NCBI RefSeq assembly: GCF_017813245.1
Contig: NZ_JAGIQL010000039.1
Span: 1 to 49,710, forward strand
Source: Streptomyces montanisoli
Lineage (GTDB): Bacteria > Actinomycetota > Actinomycetes > Streptomycetales > Streptomycetaceae
Length of the DNA stretch: 49,710 nt
Direction: 5' to 3'
Positions 42,953 through 49,710 of the stretch are shown piece by piece. The translations under genes and the position numbers were made by a program. Numbering within the stretch: the stretch's first letter is position 1; each line of letters starts with the position of its first letter. The notes beneath the pieces were generated by a model. That model was not told the origin of the DNA, ran no database searches, and was given only the letters and a program-made list of their open reading frames with translations.

Positions 42953-43540
42953 ATGAACACCGCGCGAACCGTGCGCCGTCTGGCGCCGATACTGCTGGCA
43001 GCGTCGCTGCTCACGGCCTGCTCGGCCGGGCACGACGGGACGTCGGACGGGGCGTCGTCGCCGGCCGCGGACGTCAGCACCTCGCCCGCGGCGGTCCATG
43101 CGCCCGCCTCGGCCGCGCCGATCGTCGCCGGCGACAGTGACAGCGGCAGCGGCGCCACGGGTTCCGGCTCCCCGAGCTCCTCGGGGACGGCGGCGGGCTA
43201 TCCCACCACGGAGCGCGCCCCCGGTGCGCTGGTGCCGGCGGTCCGTGACTCCTTCGCCGTGCTCCAGGCCACCTACAACGACGGCTGCACGACCCCGGGG
43301 AACTGCGAGTACTTCCTCAACCGCCTGGTGAGCAACCTCGACGACCTCTACGACTCGATGAAGGCGAGCCCGGAGGGCGACGGGCATTTCGCCGCGCCGA
43401 TCGCCCGGATCCGGGCGATGCAGCAGGCGTTCAAGGGGGACTTCTCCTTCCCGAACCTCAAGCAGCACAAGCAGCTGCTGACCACCACACGGGACAAGGT
43501 CAACACCTGGATGCAGGGGCACCCGGAGGACTACCGATAG
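42953..43540 (+). CDS. Lipoprotein of unknown function
   Basis: A 195-residue predicted lipoprotein. The N-terminus has RTVRRLAPILLAASLLTAC, so Cys23 would be lipid-modified and the protein anchored outside the membrane. A Ser/Ala/Gly-rich linker (about 25-85) is followed by a helical domain of about 110 residues with one cysteine pair (DGCTTPGNCEYF). The ATG at 42953 is preferred because it places the lipobox normally; an in-frame GTG 30 bp upstream would add a non-signal extension. It is divergent from the pirin gene. No family is recognised. Confidence 0.75.
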   Translation: MNTARTVRRLAPILLAASLLTACSAGHDGTSDGASSPAADVSTSPAAVHAPASAAPIVAGDSDSGSGATGSGSPSSSGTAAGYPTTERAPGALVPAVRDSFAVLQATYNDGCTTPGNCEYFLNRLVSNLDDLYDSMKASPEGDGHFAAPIARIRAMQQAFKGDFSFPNLKQHKQLLTTTRDKVNTWMQGHPEDYR

Positions 43541-43563
43541 CTCCGATCGCCGCGTGACGTACG

Positions 43564-44571
43564 TCAGTTGTCGGAAGAGAACGCCGAGTCGAACGAACGC
43601 TCCGGCGGCTCGATCGCGGTGAGCGTGCGGATGAACCTCAGCGCGTCCGGCGCGCCCACCAAACGGTCCATGCCCGCGTCCTCCCACTCCACCGAGACCG
43701 GGCCGCCGTAGCCGATGGAGTTGAGCATCCGGAAGCAGGCCTCCCACGGCACGTCCCCGTGCCCGGTGGACACGAAGTCCCAGCCACGGCGCGGGTCCGC
43801 CCACGGCAGGTGGGAGCCGAGGCGGCCGTTGCGTCCGTTGAAGCGCTTGACCGACTCCTTGCAGTCCACGTGGTAGATGCGGTCCTTGAAGTCCCACAGG
43901 AAGCCGACCGGGTCCAGGTCCTGCCACACGAAGTGTGACGGGTCGAAGTTGAGGCCGAACGCCTCCCGGTGGCCGATCGCCTCCAGGGTGCGCACCGTCG
44001 TCCAGTAGTCGTAGGCGATCTCCGACGGGTGCACCTCGTGCGCGAAGCGCACGCCGACCTCGTCGAAGACGTCCAGGATGGGGTTCCAGCGGTCGGCGAA
44101 GTCCTGGTAGCCGCGCTCGATCATCTCCGGCGGTACGGGCGGGAACATCGCCACCGTGTGCCAGATCGACGAGCCCGTGAAGCCGATGACCGTCTTCACA
44201 CCGAACGCGGCCGCGGCCCGCGCGGTGTCCTTGATCTCCTGCGCGGCGCGCTGCCGTACGCCCTCCGGCTCGCCGTCGCCCCAGATGCGGGCGGGGAGGA
44301 TGCCCTTGTGGCGCTCGTCGATGGGGTGGTCGCAGACGGCCTGTCCCGTCAGGTGGCAGGAGAGCGCCCAGCACCGCAGGTTGTACTTCTCCAGCAGGGC
44401 GCGGCGGCGCGGGATGTACTCCTCGTCGGCCAGGGCCTTGCCGACCTCGAAGTGGTCGCCCCAGCAGGCGATCTCCAGCCCGTCGTACCCCCACTTCGAC
44501 GCGAGCCGGCACACCTCCTCGAACGGCATGTCGGCCCACTGGCCGGTGAACAGGGTGATCGGGCGTGGCAT
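43564..44571 (-). CDS. Sugar phosphate isomerase/epimerase family protein (TIM barrel)
   Basis: A 335-residue AP-endonuclease-2-like TIM barrel. Metal- and substrate-binding residues are visible in the strands: [46 protein letters not shown] and SVEWED. These enzymes isomerise or epimerise sugars or cyclitols such as inosose. The ATG at 44571 has a GGGAGGA ribosome site. It lies 50 bp after the alkaline-phosphatase-like gene on the same strand and is probably the last gene of the Ebo-type operon. The substrate is not known. A perfect palindrome TGACGTACGTCA (43555-43566) overlaps its stop codon. Confidence 0.88.
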   Translation of the reverse strand: MPRPITLFTGQWADMPFEEVCRLASKWGYDGLEIACWGDHFEVGKALADEEYIPRRRALLEKYNLRCWALSCHLTGQAVCDHPIDERHKGILPARIWGDGEPEGVRQRAAQEIKDTARAAAAFGVKTVIGFTGSSIWHTVAMFPPVPPEMIERGYQDFADRWNPILDVFDEVGVRFAHEVHPSEIAYDYWTTVRTLEAIGHREAFGLNFDPSHFVWQDLDPVGFLWDFKDRIYHVDCKESVKRFNGRNGRLGSHLPWADPRRGWDFVSTGHGDVPWEACFRMLNSIGYGGPVSVEWEDAGMDRLVGAPDALRFIRTLTAIEPPERSFDSAFSSDN

Positions 44572-44621
44572 CTGGGTTCCTCCCGGGTGGTTCGTCTGAT
44601 CGGTCGCGCTGCTCGGTCTCG

Positions 44622-46010
44622 TCACACTGCCGCGTCCCTCACCTTCGCCAGGCGCAGCAGCAGGTCCTTGACCTCGGTCGCGTCGTAGTGGTCGCGGGCC
44701 TCGGCGGGACGGGAGCACAGCAGTACGGGGCCGTCGTCGGGGCGGCCGGGCAGCCGGCCGTGGCTGCCGCGCACCGGGGACGGGTCGAGCGGGACGACGC
44801 TCATGCGGTAGCGCATGCCCAGCTTCTTGCGGGCGAGCGCGGCGGCGGCGCGCAGCTTGACCTTGGGGTCCTTCGGGTCCATGAACAGCTCGGCCGGGTC
44901 GTAGCCCGGCTTGCGGTGGATCTCGACGAGGCGGGCGAAGTCGGGCGCGCGGTCGTCGTCGAGCCAGTAGTAGTACGTGAACCAGGCGTCGGGCTCGGCG
45001 ACGGCGATGAGGTCGCCGGCGCGCGGGTGGTCGATGCCGTGCGCCTTCTTGCCGGCCTCGGTGAGCACGTCCGCCACGCCCTCCGTACCGGCCAGGAGTT
45101 CGCGTACGCGCTCGGTGTCGGCGGGGTCGGCGACGTACACGTGGGCGACCTGGTGGTCGGCCACGGCGAAGGCGGACGACGTCCACGGGTCGAGGTACTC
45201 CATGCCGTCCTGGGTGTGGACGTTCAGGAGCCCGGCCCTGCGCAGCACGCGGTTGATGTCCACGGCCCTGGACACGTTGGTGATGCCGTACTCGGAGAGG
45301 GCGACGACGGTGACCGAGCGCGCGGCGGCCGCGTCGAGCAGCGGGGCCAGCACGCGGTCGACATCGGCCGCCGCCGCGGCGGCGCGCGGGTCGTCGGGGC
45401 CGTAGCGCTGGAGGTCGTAGTCGAGATGGGGGATGTAGGCGAGGGTAAGGTCGGGCGCCTCGGTGGTGAGGACGTGCCGGGCCGCGTCGGCGATCCAGCG
45501 CGAGGACGTCAGGGAGGCCGTCGGGCCCCAGTAAGTGAACAGGGGGAACGTCCCGAGCTTTGCCGTGAGCTCGTCGTGCAGCTGCGGGGGATACGTGTAG
45601 CAGTCCGGCTCCTTGCGGCCGTCCGAGTAGTAGACGGGCCGCGGTGTGACGGTCAGGTCGACGTCGGCGCCCATGGCGTACCACCAGCAGATGTTGGCGA
45701 CGCGGTAGCCGGGGTGCGAGCGCCGCGCCGCCTCCCACACCTTCTCCCCGCCGACGAGCGCGTTGTGCTGCCGCCACAGCAGCACTTCGCCGAGTTCGCG
45801 GAAGTACCAGCCGTTGCCGACGATGCCGTGGCCCGTCGCGGGCTCCCCGGTGAGCAGGGTGGACTGCACGGTGCAGGTGACGGCGGGGAACGCGGTGTCC
45901 AGGCGCGCGGTGAAGCCCGCCTCGCCCAGGGCGCGCAGCCGCGGCATGTGGGCGAGCAACCGGGGGGTGAGGCCGACGACGTCGATGACGAGCAGCGGTG
46001 TGGGGCTCAT
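44622..46010 (-). CDS. Alkaline phosphatase superfamily / nucleotide pyrophosphatase-type protein
   Basis: A 462-residue metalloenzyme of the alkaline phosphatase superfamily. Asp10 (LLVIDVVG) and Thr45 ([15 protein letters not shown], the likely nucleophile) begin the metal site. Further ligands are expected in IPHLDYDLQ and [10 protein letters not shown], and near [12 protein letters not shown]. Members near the ebo cluster act as phosphodiesterases or pyrophosphatases on a small metabolite; the position matches EboF-like genes in related clusters. Its ATG overlaps the EboE stop (ATGA at 46007-46010). There is no signal peptide, so the site of action is cytoplasmic. Confidence 0.85.
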   Translation of the reverse strand: MSPTPLLVIDVVGLTPRLLAHMPRLRALGEAGFTARLDTAFPAVTCTVQSTLLTGEPATGHGIVGNGWYFRELGEVLLWRQHNALVGGEKVWEAARRSHPGYRVANICWWYAMGADVDLTVTPRPVYYSDGRKEPDCYTYPPQLHDELTAKLGTFPLFTYWGPTASLTSSRWIADAARHVLTTEAPDLTLAYIPHLDYDLQRYGPDDPRAAAAAADVDRVLAPLLDAAAARSVTVVALSEYGITNVSRAVDINRVLRRAGLLNVHTQDGMEYLDPWTSSAFAVADHQVAHVYVADPADTERVRELLAGTEGVADVLTEAGKKAHGIDHPRAGDLIAVAEPDAWFTYYYWLDDDRAPDFARLVEIHRKPGYDPAELFMDPKDPKVKLRAAAALARKKLGMRYRMSVVPLDPSPVRGSHGRLPGRPDDGPVLLCSRPAEARDHYDATEVKDLLLRLAKVRDAAV

Positions 46011-47179
46011 GCGGCGGCCTCCTTCAGACCGAGGGAAATCAAGAGGTCGCGGGTGAAGGCCAGTTCGGCGGCGATGCCGTCGGCGAGCGCGCCGGGCCCC
46101 CGCGGCCGCCGGTCCTCGGGGAGCACGCCCCAGGTGTACGTCTCGGCCTCCACGTGTGCGGTGCGTGCGGTGTCACCGCCGAGGAGGGCGCCGAGGGTCG
46201 CCTCCAGTTCGGGTCGTGTCGTGGTCAGCGGCGGCTCCGGATCGGCGTGCAGCGGCACGTGGAAGTGGACGCGCCAGGGGTCCTGGCCGGGCAACTCACC
46301 GGCCAGGGCGGCGTCGAGGTCGTCCACGGCCAGGGGCGGGGCGCCGCGCTCGCGCACCTGGTGCAGGAAGCGCGGCTCGGCGAAGGCGGCCAGCGCGTCC
46401 CGTGCCGCCCGGTCGGAGGGGTCGGCGGCCTGCAGGGCGCACGACGCCTGCGCCTTGACCACCCGCAGCCCCGCGGCGTCCAGGCGGGCGAGGGCGGCGG
46501 TGGGTTCCTCGAAGGCGACGGCGAGGTGGCAGGCGTCCAGGCAGACGCCGATGCGTTCGGTGTCCATGCCGGCCAGGTGGCGGGCGGCCTGGGCCGTGGT
46601 CTCGACGACGCACCCGGGCTCGGGCTCCAGGCCGACCCTGACCGTGCGGCCGGTCTCGCTTTCGAGGGCCGCGAGCCCGGCGGCCAGCTCGTCGAGGGTC
46701 CTGGCCGCCTCGTCCGCCTGCCCGGCCGTCCACGGGGTGCGCCAGCCCAGCGGCACGGTGGAGACGCTGCCGTGGGCGGCGTCGCCCGGAAGCAGGGCGG
46801 CGAGCACACGGGCGAGGTCGAGTGTGTAGTGCAGCCGGTCCCGCGTGGTCCAGTCGGGCCGGTAGACGGCGTGCTTGACGACGGGGTCGTGGAAGCCGCG
46901 GTAGGGGAAGCCGTTCAGTGTGACGACTTCGAGGCCGCGCGCGTCGAGCTCCCGGCGCAGCCTGCCGACCGCTCCGCCGTCCGCGGCGAGTGCCGCGGCG
47001 GCGTCACGGGCCAGCCAGAGACCCAGGCCGAGTACGGGCACGCCGAGCCGCTCGCGTACGGGCTCTGCGTGAGCGGCCAGTTGGGCGAGGACGCCGTCGA
47101 GGTCCTCCGCGGGGTGGACGTTGGTGCAGTACGCGAGGTGGACGAGTGTGCCGTCGGGATGCAGCAGGCGCACGGTCAC
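46007..47179 (-). CDS. eboE: Metabolite traffic protein EboE (TIM barrel)
   Basis: A 390-residue protein of the EboE type. It begins [21 protein letters not shown], the family signature, and carries a xylose-isomerase-like barrel with [12 protein letters not shown] and [15 protein letters not shown] as metal-site strands. Ebo clusters are known for moving or maturing a secondary metabolite across the membrane in bacteria and cyanobacteria. The GTG start at 47179 overlaps the stop of the TatD-like gene (GTGA); the longer open frame is not used. The exact reaction is unknown. Confidence 0.85.
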   Translation of the reverse strand: MTVRLLHPDGTLVHLAYCTNVHPAEDLDGVLAQLAAHAEPVRERLGVPVLGLGLWLARDAAAALAADGGAVGRLRRELDARGLEVVTLNGFPYRGFHDPVVKHAVYRPDWTTRDRLHYTLDLARVLAALLPGDAAHGSVSTVPLGWRTPWTAGQADEAARTLDELAAGLAALESETGRTVRVGLEPEPGCVVETTAQAARHLAGMDTERIGVCLDACHLAVAFEEPTAALARLDAAGLRVVKAQASCALQAADPSDRAARDALAAFAEPRFLHQVRERGAPPLAVDDLDAALAGELPGQDPWRVHFHVPLHADPEPPLTTTRPELEATLGALLGGDTARTAHVEAETYTWGVLPEDRRPRGPGALADGIAAELAFTRDLLISLGLKEAAA

Positions 47180-48039
47180 ACCTCCGCTCGGACGCCGCGC
47201 AGCACGGAGTTGCCCTCGAAGGTCGCGCCGCCGCCCTCCCCGGGATCGTCGAGCTCCAGCTTGCCGCTCTGACCGTAGAACGCGACGGGGTTGCGCCACA
47301 GGACCGCGTCCACCTCGTCGTCGGTGAAGCCGGCGGCGAGCATGGCGTCCCCGGTCTTCCGCGTCTTCAACGGGTCGCTGCGCCCCCAGTCCGCGGCCGA
47401 GTTGACGAGGATCCGCTCGGTGCCGAACTCGCGCAGGACGGCGACCATGCGGCGCTCGTCCATCTTGGTGTCGGGGTAGATGGAGAAGCCCATCCAGCAG
47501 CCCGTTCCCGCGACTTGGCGTACGGTCACCTCGTTGAGGTGATCGACGACGACGCGTTCGGGGGCGAGCCCCGATTCCTTCACCACGGCGAGTGTGCGGT
47601 CGACGCCCGCGGCCTTGTCCCGGTGCGGGGTGTGGACCAGCACCGGCAGGTCGTGGGTGACGGCGAGCTGGAGCTGCGCGGCGAACGCCTCGTCCTCCTC
47701 GGGCGTCATGGAGTCGTAGCCGACCTCACCGACGGCGACCACCCCGTCCTTTGGCAGGTAGCGCGGCAGCTCGGCCAGCACCTCGGCGCAGCGCGAGTCG
47801 TTGGCCTCCTTGGGGTTGAGGGCGATGGTGCAGTGGTGCCGGACGCCGAACTGGGCGGCGCGGAACGGCTCCCAGCCGATCAGGGAGTCGAAGTAGTCGA
47901 GGAAGCTGCCGACGGACGTGCGCGGCTGGCCGAGCCAGAACGCGGGCTCCACCAGGGCGCGCACGCCTGCGGTGTGCATTGCCTCGTAGTCGTCGGTGGT
48001 GCGCGAGGACATGTGGATGTGCGGGTCGAAGATGCGCAT
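47176..48039 (-). CDS. eboB: TatD family metal-dependent hydrolase, EboB-like
   Basis: A 287-residue amidohydrolase-superfamily protein. The metal ligands are visible: HIHM at 7-10 near the N-terminus, Glu in GEVGYDS, His in LVHTPHR, His in VVDHLNE and the terminal Asp in SAADWG. The ATG at 48039 overlaps the EboA stop by one base; a GTG one codon earlier is possible, but the GGGAGG site fits the ATG better. In the ebo cluster EboB is TatD-like and probably hydrolyses the metabolite intermediate rather than DNA. This gene is about 21 kb from the qatBC pair and is not its QatD. Confidence 0.85.
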   Translation of the reverse strand: MRIFDPHIHMSSRTTDDYEAMHTAGVRALVEPAFWLGQPRTSVGSFLDYFDSLIGWEPFRAAQFGVRHHCTIALNPKEANDSRCAEVLAELPRYLPKDGVVAVGEVGYDSMTPEEDEAFAAQLQLAVTHDLPVLVHTPHRDKAAGVDRTLAVVKESGLAPERVVVDHLNEVTVRQVAGTGCWMGFSIYPDTKMDERRMVAVLREFGTERILVNSAADWGRSDPLKTRKTGDAMLAAGFTDDEVDAVLWRNPVAFYGQSGKLELDDPGEGGGATFEGNSVLRGVRAEV

Positions 48040-48725
48040 CACGCCTCCCGGCGGGGTTCGGTTGCCGACGTGGGGACGGTCGCGGGGCCCTGGTCGCCCG
48101 CGGCCTCGGGGAAGCGGGCCAGGATCGGTGCGATGTCGTCGGGTGTCCCGCGCCCGGCGGCCGCACGTTCGCGGGCGAACGCGCCCATCATGCGGGCCAG
48201 TTCGGCGTCTTCCCGTGCGGGCAGGCCGGGCACCGCGGCCAGCGGGATGCCGGTGAAGACACACTTGAGCACGGCCTGCCGGTAGGCCTCCGCGTCCAGG
48301 TGGGCCGTCGCGTAGTCCCCGAGGGCCGCGGAGATCAGCCGGGTGTCGTTGGTGCGCAGCGCGTCGCGCACCAGGGGCAGCGCGCCGTCGCCGACGGGCA
48401 GTAGCGGCAACGCGCGTAGCACGGCGCGCCGTTCAGCGGCGTCGCCCGTGCGGTACAGCCCGCCGATCTCGTCGAGCAGCCGGCCGCCGGTCAACGGCAG
48501 GGCGGTGAGCAGCAGGGCGCGGGCCGCGTCGTCCACCGTCCAGCCGTGCGGGTCGGCGGGGTCGAGCGGGCCGCGCCCGCAGCGGCGTCCAGCAGGGGGG
48601 AACAGGGAGCGTACGGTGTCGGGGTCGGCGGCCGTGGAGGCGCACGCGCCGGCGAGCCATGCGGAGCCCTGCGCGGTCATCCGTCCTGCCAGGGCGGCTC
48701 TGAGGCGGTCGGGGGTCATGCTCAT
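48039..48725 (-). CDS. eboA: EboA domain protein
   Basis: A 228-residue, helical, mostly acidic protein with the EboA pattern. The central segment RAVLRALPLLPVGDGALPLVRDALRTND and RLISAALGDYATAHLDAEAYRQAVLKCVFTGI is repeat-like, as in HEAT/ARM-type folds. The catalytic role is unknown; it is a conserved part of ebo clusters. The ATG at 48725 has an AGGAGGAG ribosome site and overlaps the stop of the upstream isomerase (ATGA). A methionine two codons later is an alternative start. Confidence 0.85.
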   Translation of the reverse strand: MSMTPDRLRAALAGRMTAQGSAWLAGACASTAADPDTVRSLFPPAGRRCGRGPLDPADPHGWTVDDAARALLLTALPLTGGRLLDEIGGLYRTGDAAERRAVLRALPLLPVGDGALPLVRDALRTNDTRLISAALGDYATAHLDAEAYRQAVLKCVFTGIPLAAVPGLPAREDAELARMMGAFARERAAAGRGTPDDIAPILARFPEAAGDQGPATVPTSATEPRREA

Positions 48726-49633
48726 GCCGTCTCCTCCTCTCGGCGGGCCGTACGGTGGGCTGCGGGGTCGCACGACCGCAGGAAGTCCAGGGAGCGGCGG
48801 GCCGTCCCCGGCGCGTCGTGGCTGTGCCTGGGCAGCTCGACGGCGACAAGCCCGCGGTAGCCGACCTCGTCCAGGGCGTCGAGCACCGGTGGGAAGTCGA
48901 TCTCGCCCGTGCCGAACTCCAGGTGCTCGTGGGTGCCCCGGCGCATGTCGTCGATCTGCACGTTCACCAGCCGGCCCCCGACCCGGCGCACGCACTCGGG
49001 CACCGGGTACGGCTCCAGGCAGCGGCAGTGGCCGATGTCGAGTGTCAGGCCGAACGGGGCCGGGTCGCCGAGCGCCGCCGCCAGCCTGCCGTACTCGTCG
49101 ATGCTCTCCACGAGCATCCCGGGCTCGGGTTCGAAGCCCAGCGTGACGCCCGCCCGCGCCGCGGTGTCGACGACCTCGGCGCACCCGGCGACCAGCCGGT
49201 CCCAGGCCGTGCGCGGGTCGAGCTCCGGGGGCCTGATCCCGGCCCAGAAGGAGACGGCCTGCGCGCCGAGATCCGCGCCGACCGCCACCGCGCGGCGCAG
49301 GAACTCGACGCGCAGCTGCCGCCCTTCGGACGCGAGCAGGGTCGGCTCGTGCTTGTGCCAGGGGTCCAGCAGGTAGCGTGCCCCGGTCTCGATGATGACG
49401 CCGAGGCCGAGCCGGTCGAGCCACCGCGCGAGCGCGGCCGTACGGGCGGCGAGGCCGGGCGCGAACGGGTCGAGGTGGTGGTGGTCGAGGGTGAGCGCCA
49501 CGCCGTCGTAGCCGAGTTCGGCGATGACGGTGAGCGCGTCCTCGAGGCGGTGGTTGGCGAAGCCGTTGGTGCCGAACCCGTAGCGCAGGGCGGGCTCGGC
49601 CGGTGCGCGGCCGCCGTCGCGTGGCGCGCTCAT
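48722..49633 (-). CDS. Sugar phosphate isomerase/epimerase family TIM barrel in the Ebo operon
   Basis: A 303-residue AP-endonuclease-2-like barrel. Typical strands are present: RYGFGTNGFANHRLEDAL near the start, VALTLDHHHLDPFAP, VTLGFEPEPGMLVE, FGLTLDIGHC and LVNVQIDDM. It differs from EboE and from the isomerase at 43564-44571, so three TIM-barrel enzymes share this cluster. Its ATG overlaps the stop of the EboC-like gene. The substrate is unknown; a sugar or cyclitol is likely. Confidence 0.88.
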   Translation of the reverse strand: MSAPRDGGRAPAEPALRYGFGTNGFANHRLEDALTVIAELGYDGVALTLDHHHLDPFAPGLAARTAALARWLDRLGLGVIIETGARYLLDPWHKHEPTLLASEGRQLRVEFLRRAVAVGADLGAQAVSFWAGIRPPELDPRTAWDRLVAGCAEVVDTAARAGVTLGFEPEPGMLVESIDEYGRLAAALGDPAPFGLTLDIGHCRCLEPYPVPECVRRVGGRLVNVQIDDMRRGTHEHLEFGTGEIDFPPVLDALDEVGYRGLVAVELPRHSHDAPGTARRSLDFLRSCDPAAHRTARREEETA

Positions 49634-49710
49634 GTCGGCGACACCCGCCTTGCCAGGGCGCGGGCCGGCGGGAAGGCGGCGGCCAGCGCGAGCGCCGGTC
49701 GCAGCGCGCC
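49630..49710 (-). CDS. eboC: C-terminus of an upstream gene, probably UbiA-type EboC (partial)
   Basis: Only the last 26 residues are in the window, ending ARALARRVSPT before TGA, which overlaps the ATG of the TIM-barrel gene. The preceding residues (ALRPALALAAAFPPARALA) are hydrophobic, as in a membrane protein. In known clusters the UbiA-like prenyltransferase EboC sits here, so this is the expected identity. The fragment alone does not prove it. Confidence 0.5.
   Translation of the reverse strand, partial: GALRPALALAAAFPPARALARRVSPT

Noticed and set aside
47176..48039. The TatD-like gene as the missing QatD of the qatBC pair
   Set aside because: It is about 21 kb away and locked by overlaps into the Ebo operon, where a TatD-like EboB is expected.

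Overview
The window is high-GC DNA with strongly G/C-ending codons, many GTG starts, ATGA/GTGA stop-start overlaps and purine-rich GGAGG-type ribosome sites. Together with the gene families present (XRE-DUF397 pairs, FCD-type GntR, secreted alanine-rich leader peptides, a Pgl/BREX type 2 locus) this points to a Streptomyces or close relative. No rRNA, tRNA, CRISPR array, integrase or intact transposase was recognised.

Region 1 (1-4436) is a small catabolic cluster. An FCD-type GntR regulator lies 29 bp behind a maleate-isomerase-like Asp/Glu racemase superfamily gene, divergent from a D-2-hydroxyacid dehydrogenase and an amidase. Between them sit two opposed, consensus-like promoters sharing a GntR-type operator. 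Region 2 (4459-9603) is an ABC exporter (ATPase, permease) coupled to a secreted YncE-like beta-propeller/phosphoesterase. A decayed, frameshifted conserved gene follows (about 9845-10979).

Region 3 (11177-37003) is the centre of interest: a complete type 2 BREX / phage growth limitation system on the plus strand, in the order pglW, pglX, pglY, pglZ, brxD, brxHI. It is interrupted twice by minus-strand accessory blocks. Between pglW and pglX is a three-gene operon: a HEPN-like protein, a KGGVGR-variant ParA-like ATPase and a P-loop ATPase. Between pglX and pglY lie a QatB-QatC pair (a QueC-like enzyme and its probable partner protein) without QatA or QatD, and an XRE regulator/DUF397 pair with its own inverted-repeat operator. 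The putative target-recognition half of pglX has clearly lower GC than the rest of the gene, suggesting exchange of specificity. This layout looks like a composite defence island in which BREX hosts two further candidate anti-phage modules.

Region 4 (37204-43540) is ordinary chromosome: a secreted protein, a LuxR-type two-component pair, an ECF sigma factor with a single-pass membrane partner, a pirin fused in frame to a GNAT acetyltransferase, and a lipoprotein whose ribosome site is a run of nine G. Region 5 (43564-49710, all minus strand) is a tightly overlapped Ebo-type operon: UbiA-like EboC (C-terminus only), a TIM-barrel isomerase, EboA, a TatD-like EboB, EboE, an alkaline-phosphatase-superfamily enzyme and a further sugar-phosphate isomerase. 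Such clusters are linked to modification or traffic of a metabolite, so these genes probably act on one cyclitol- or polyol-derived compound.
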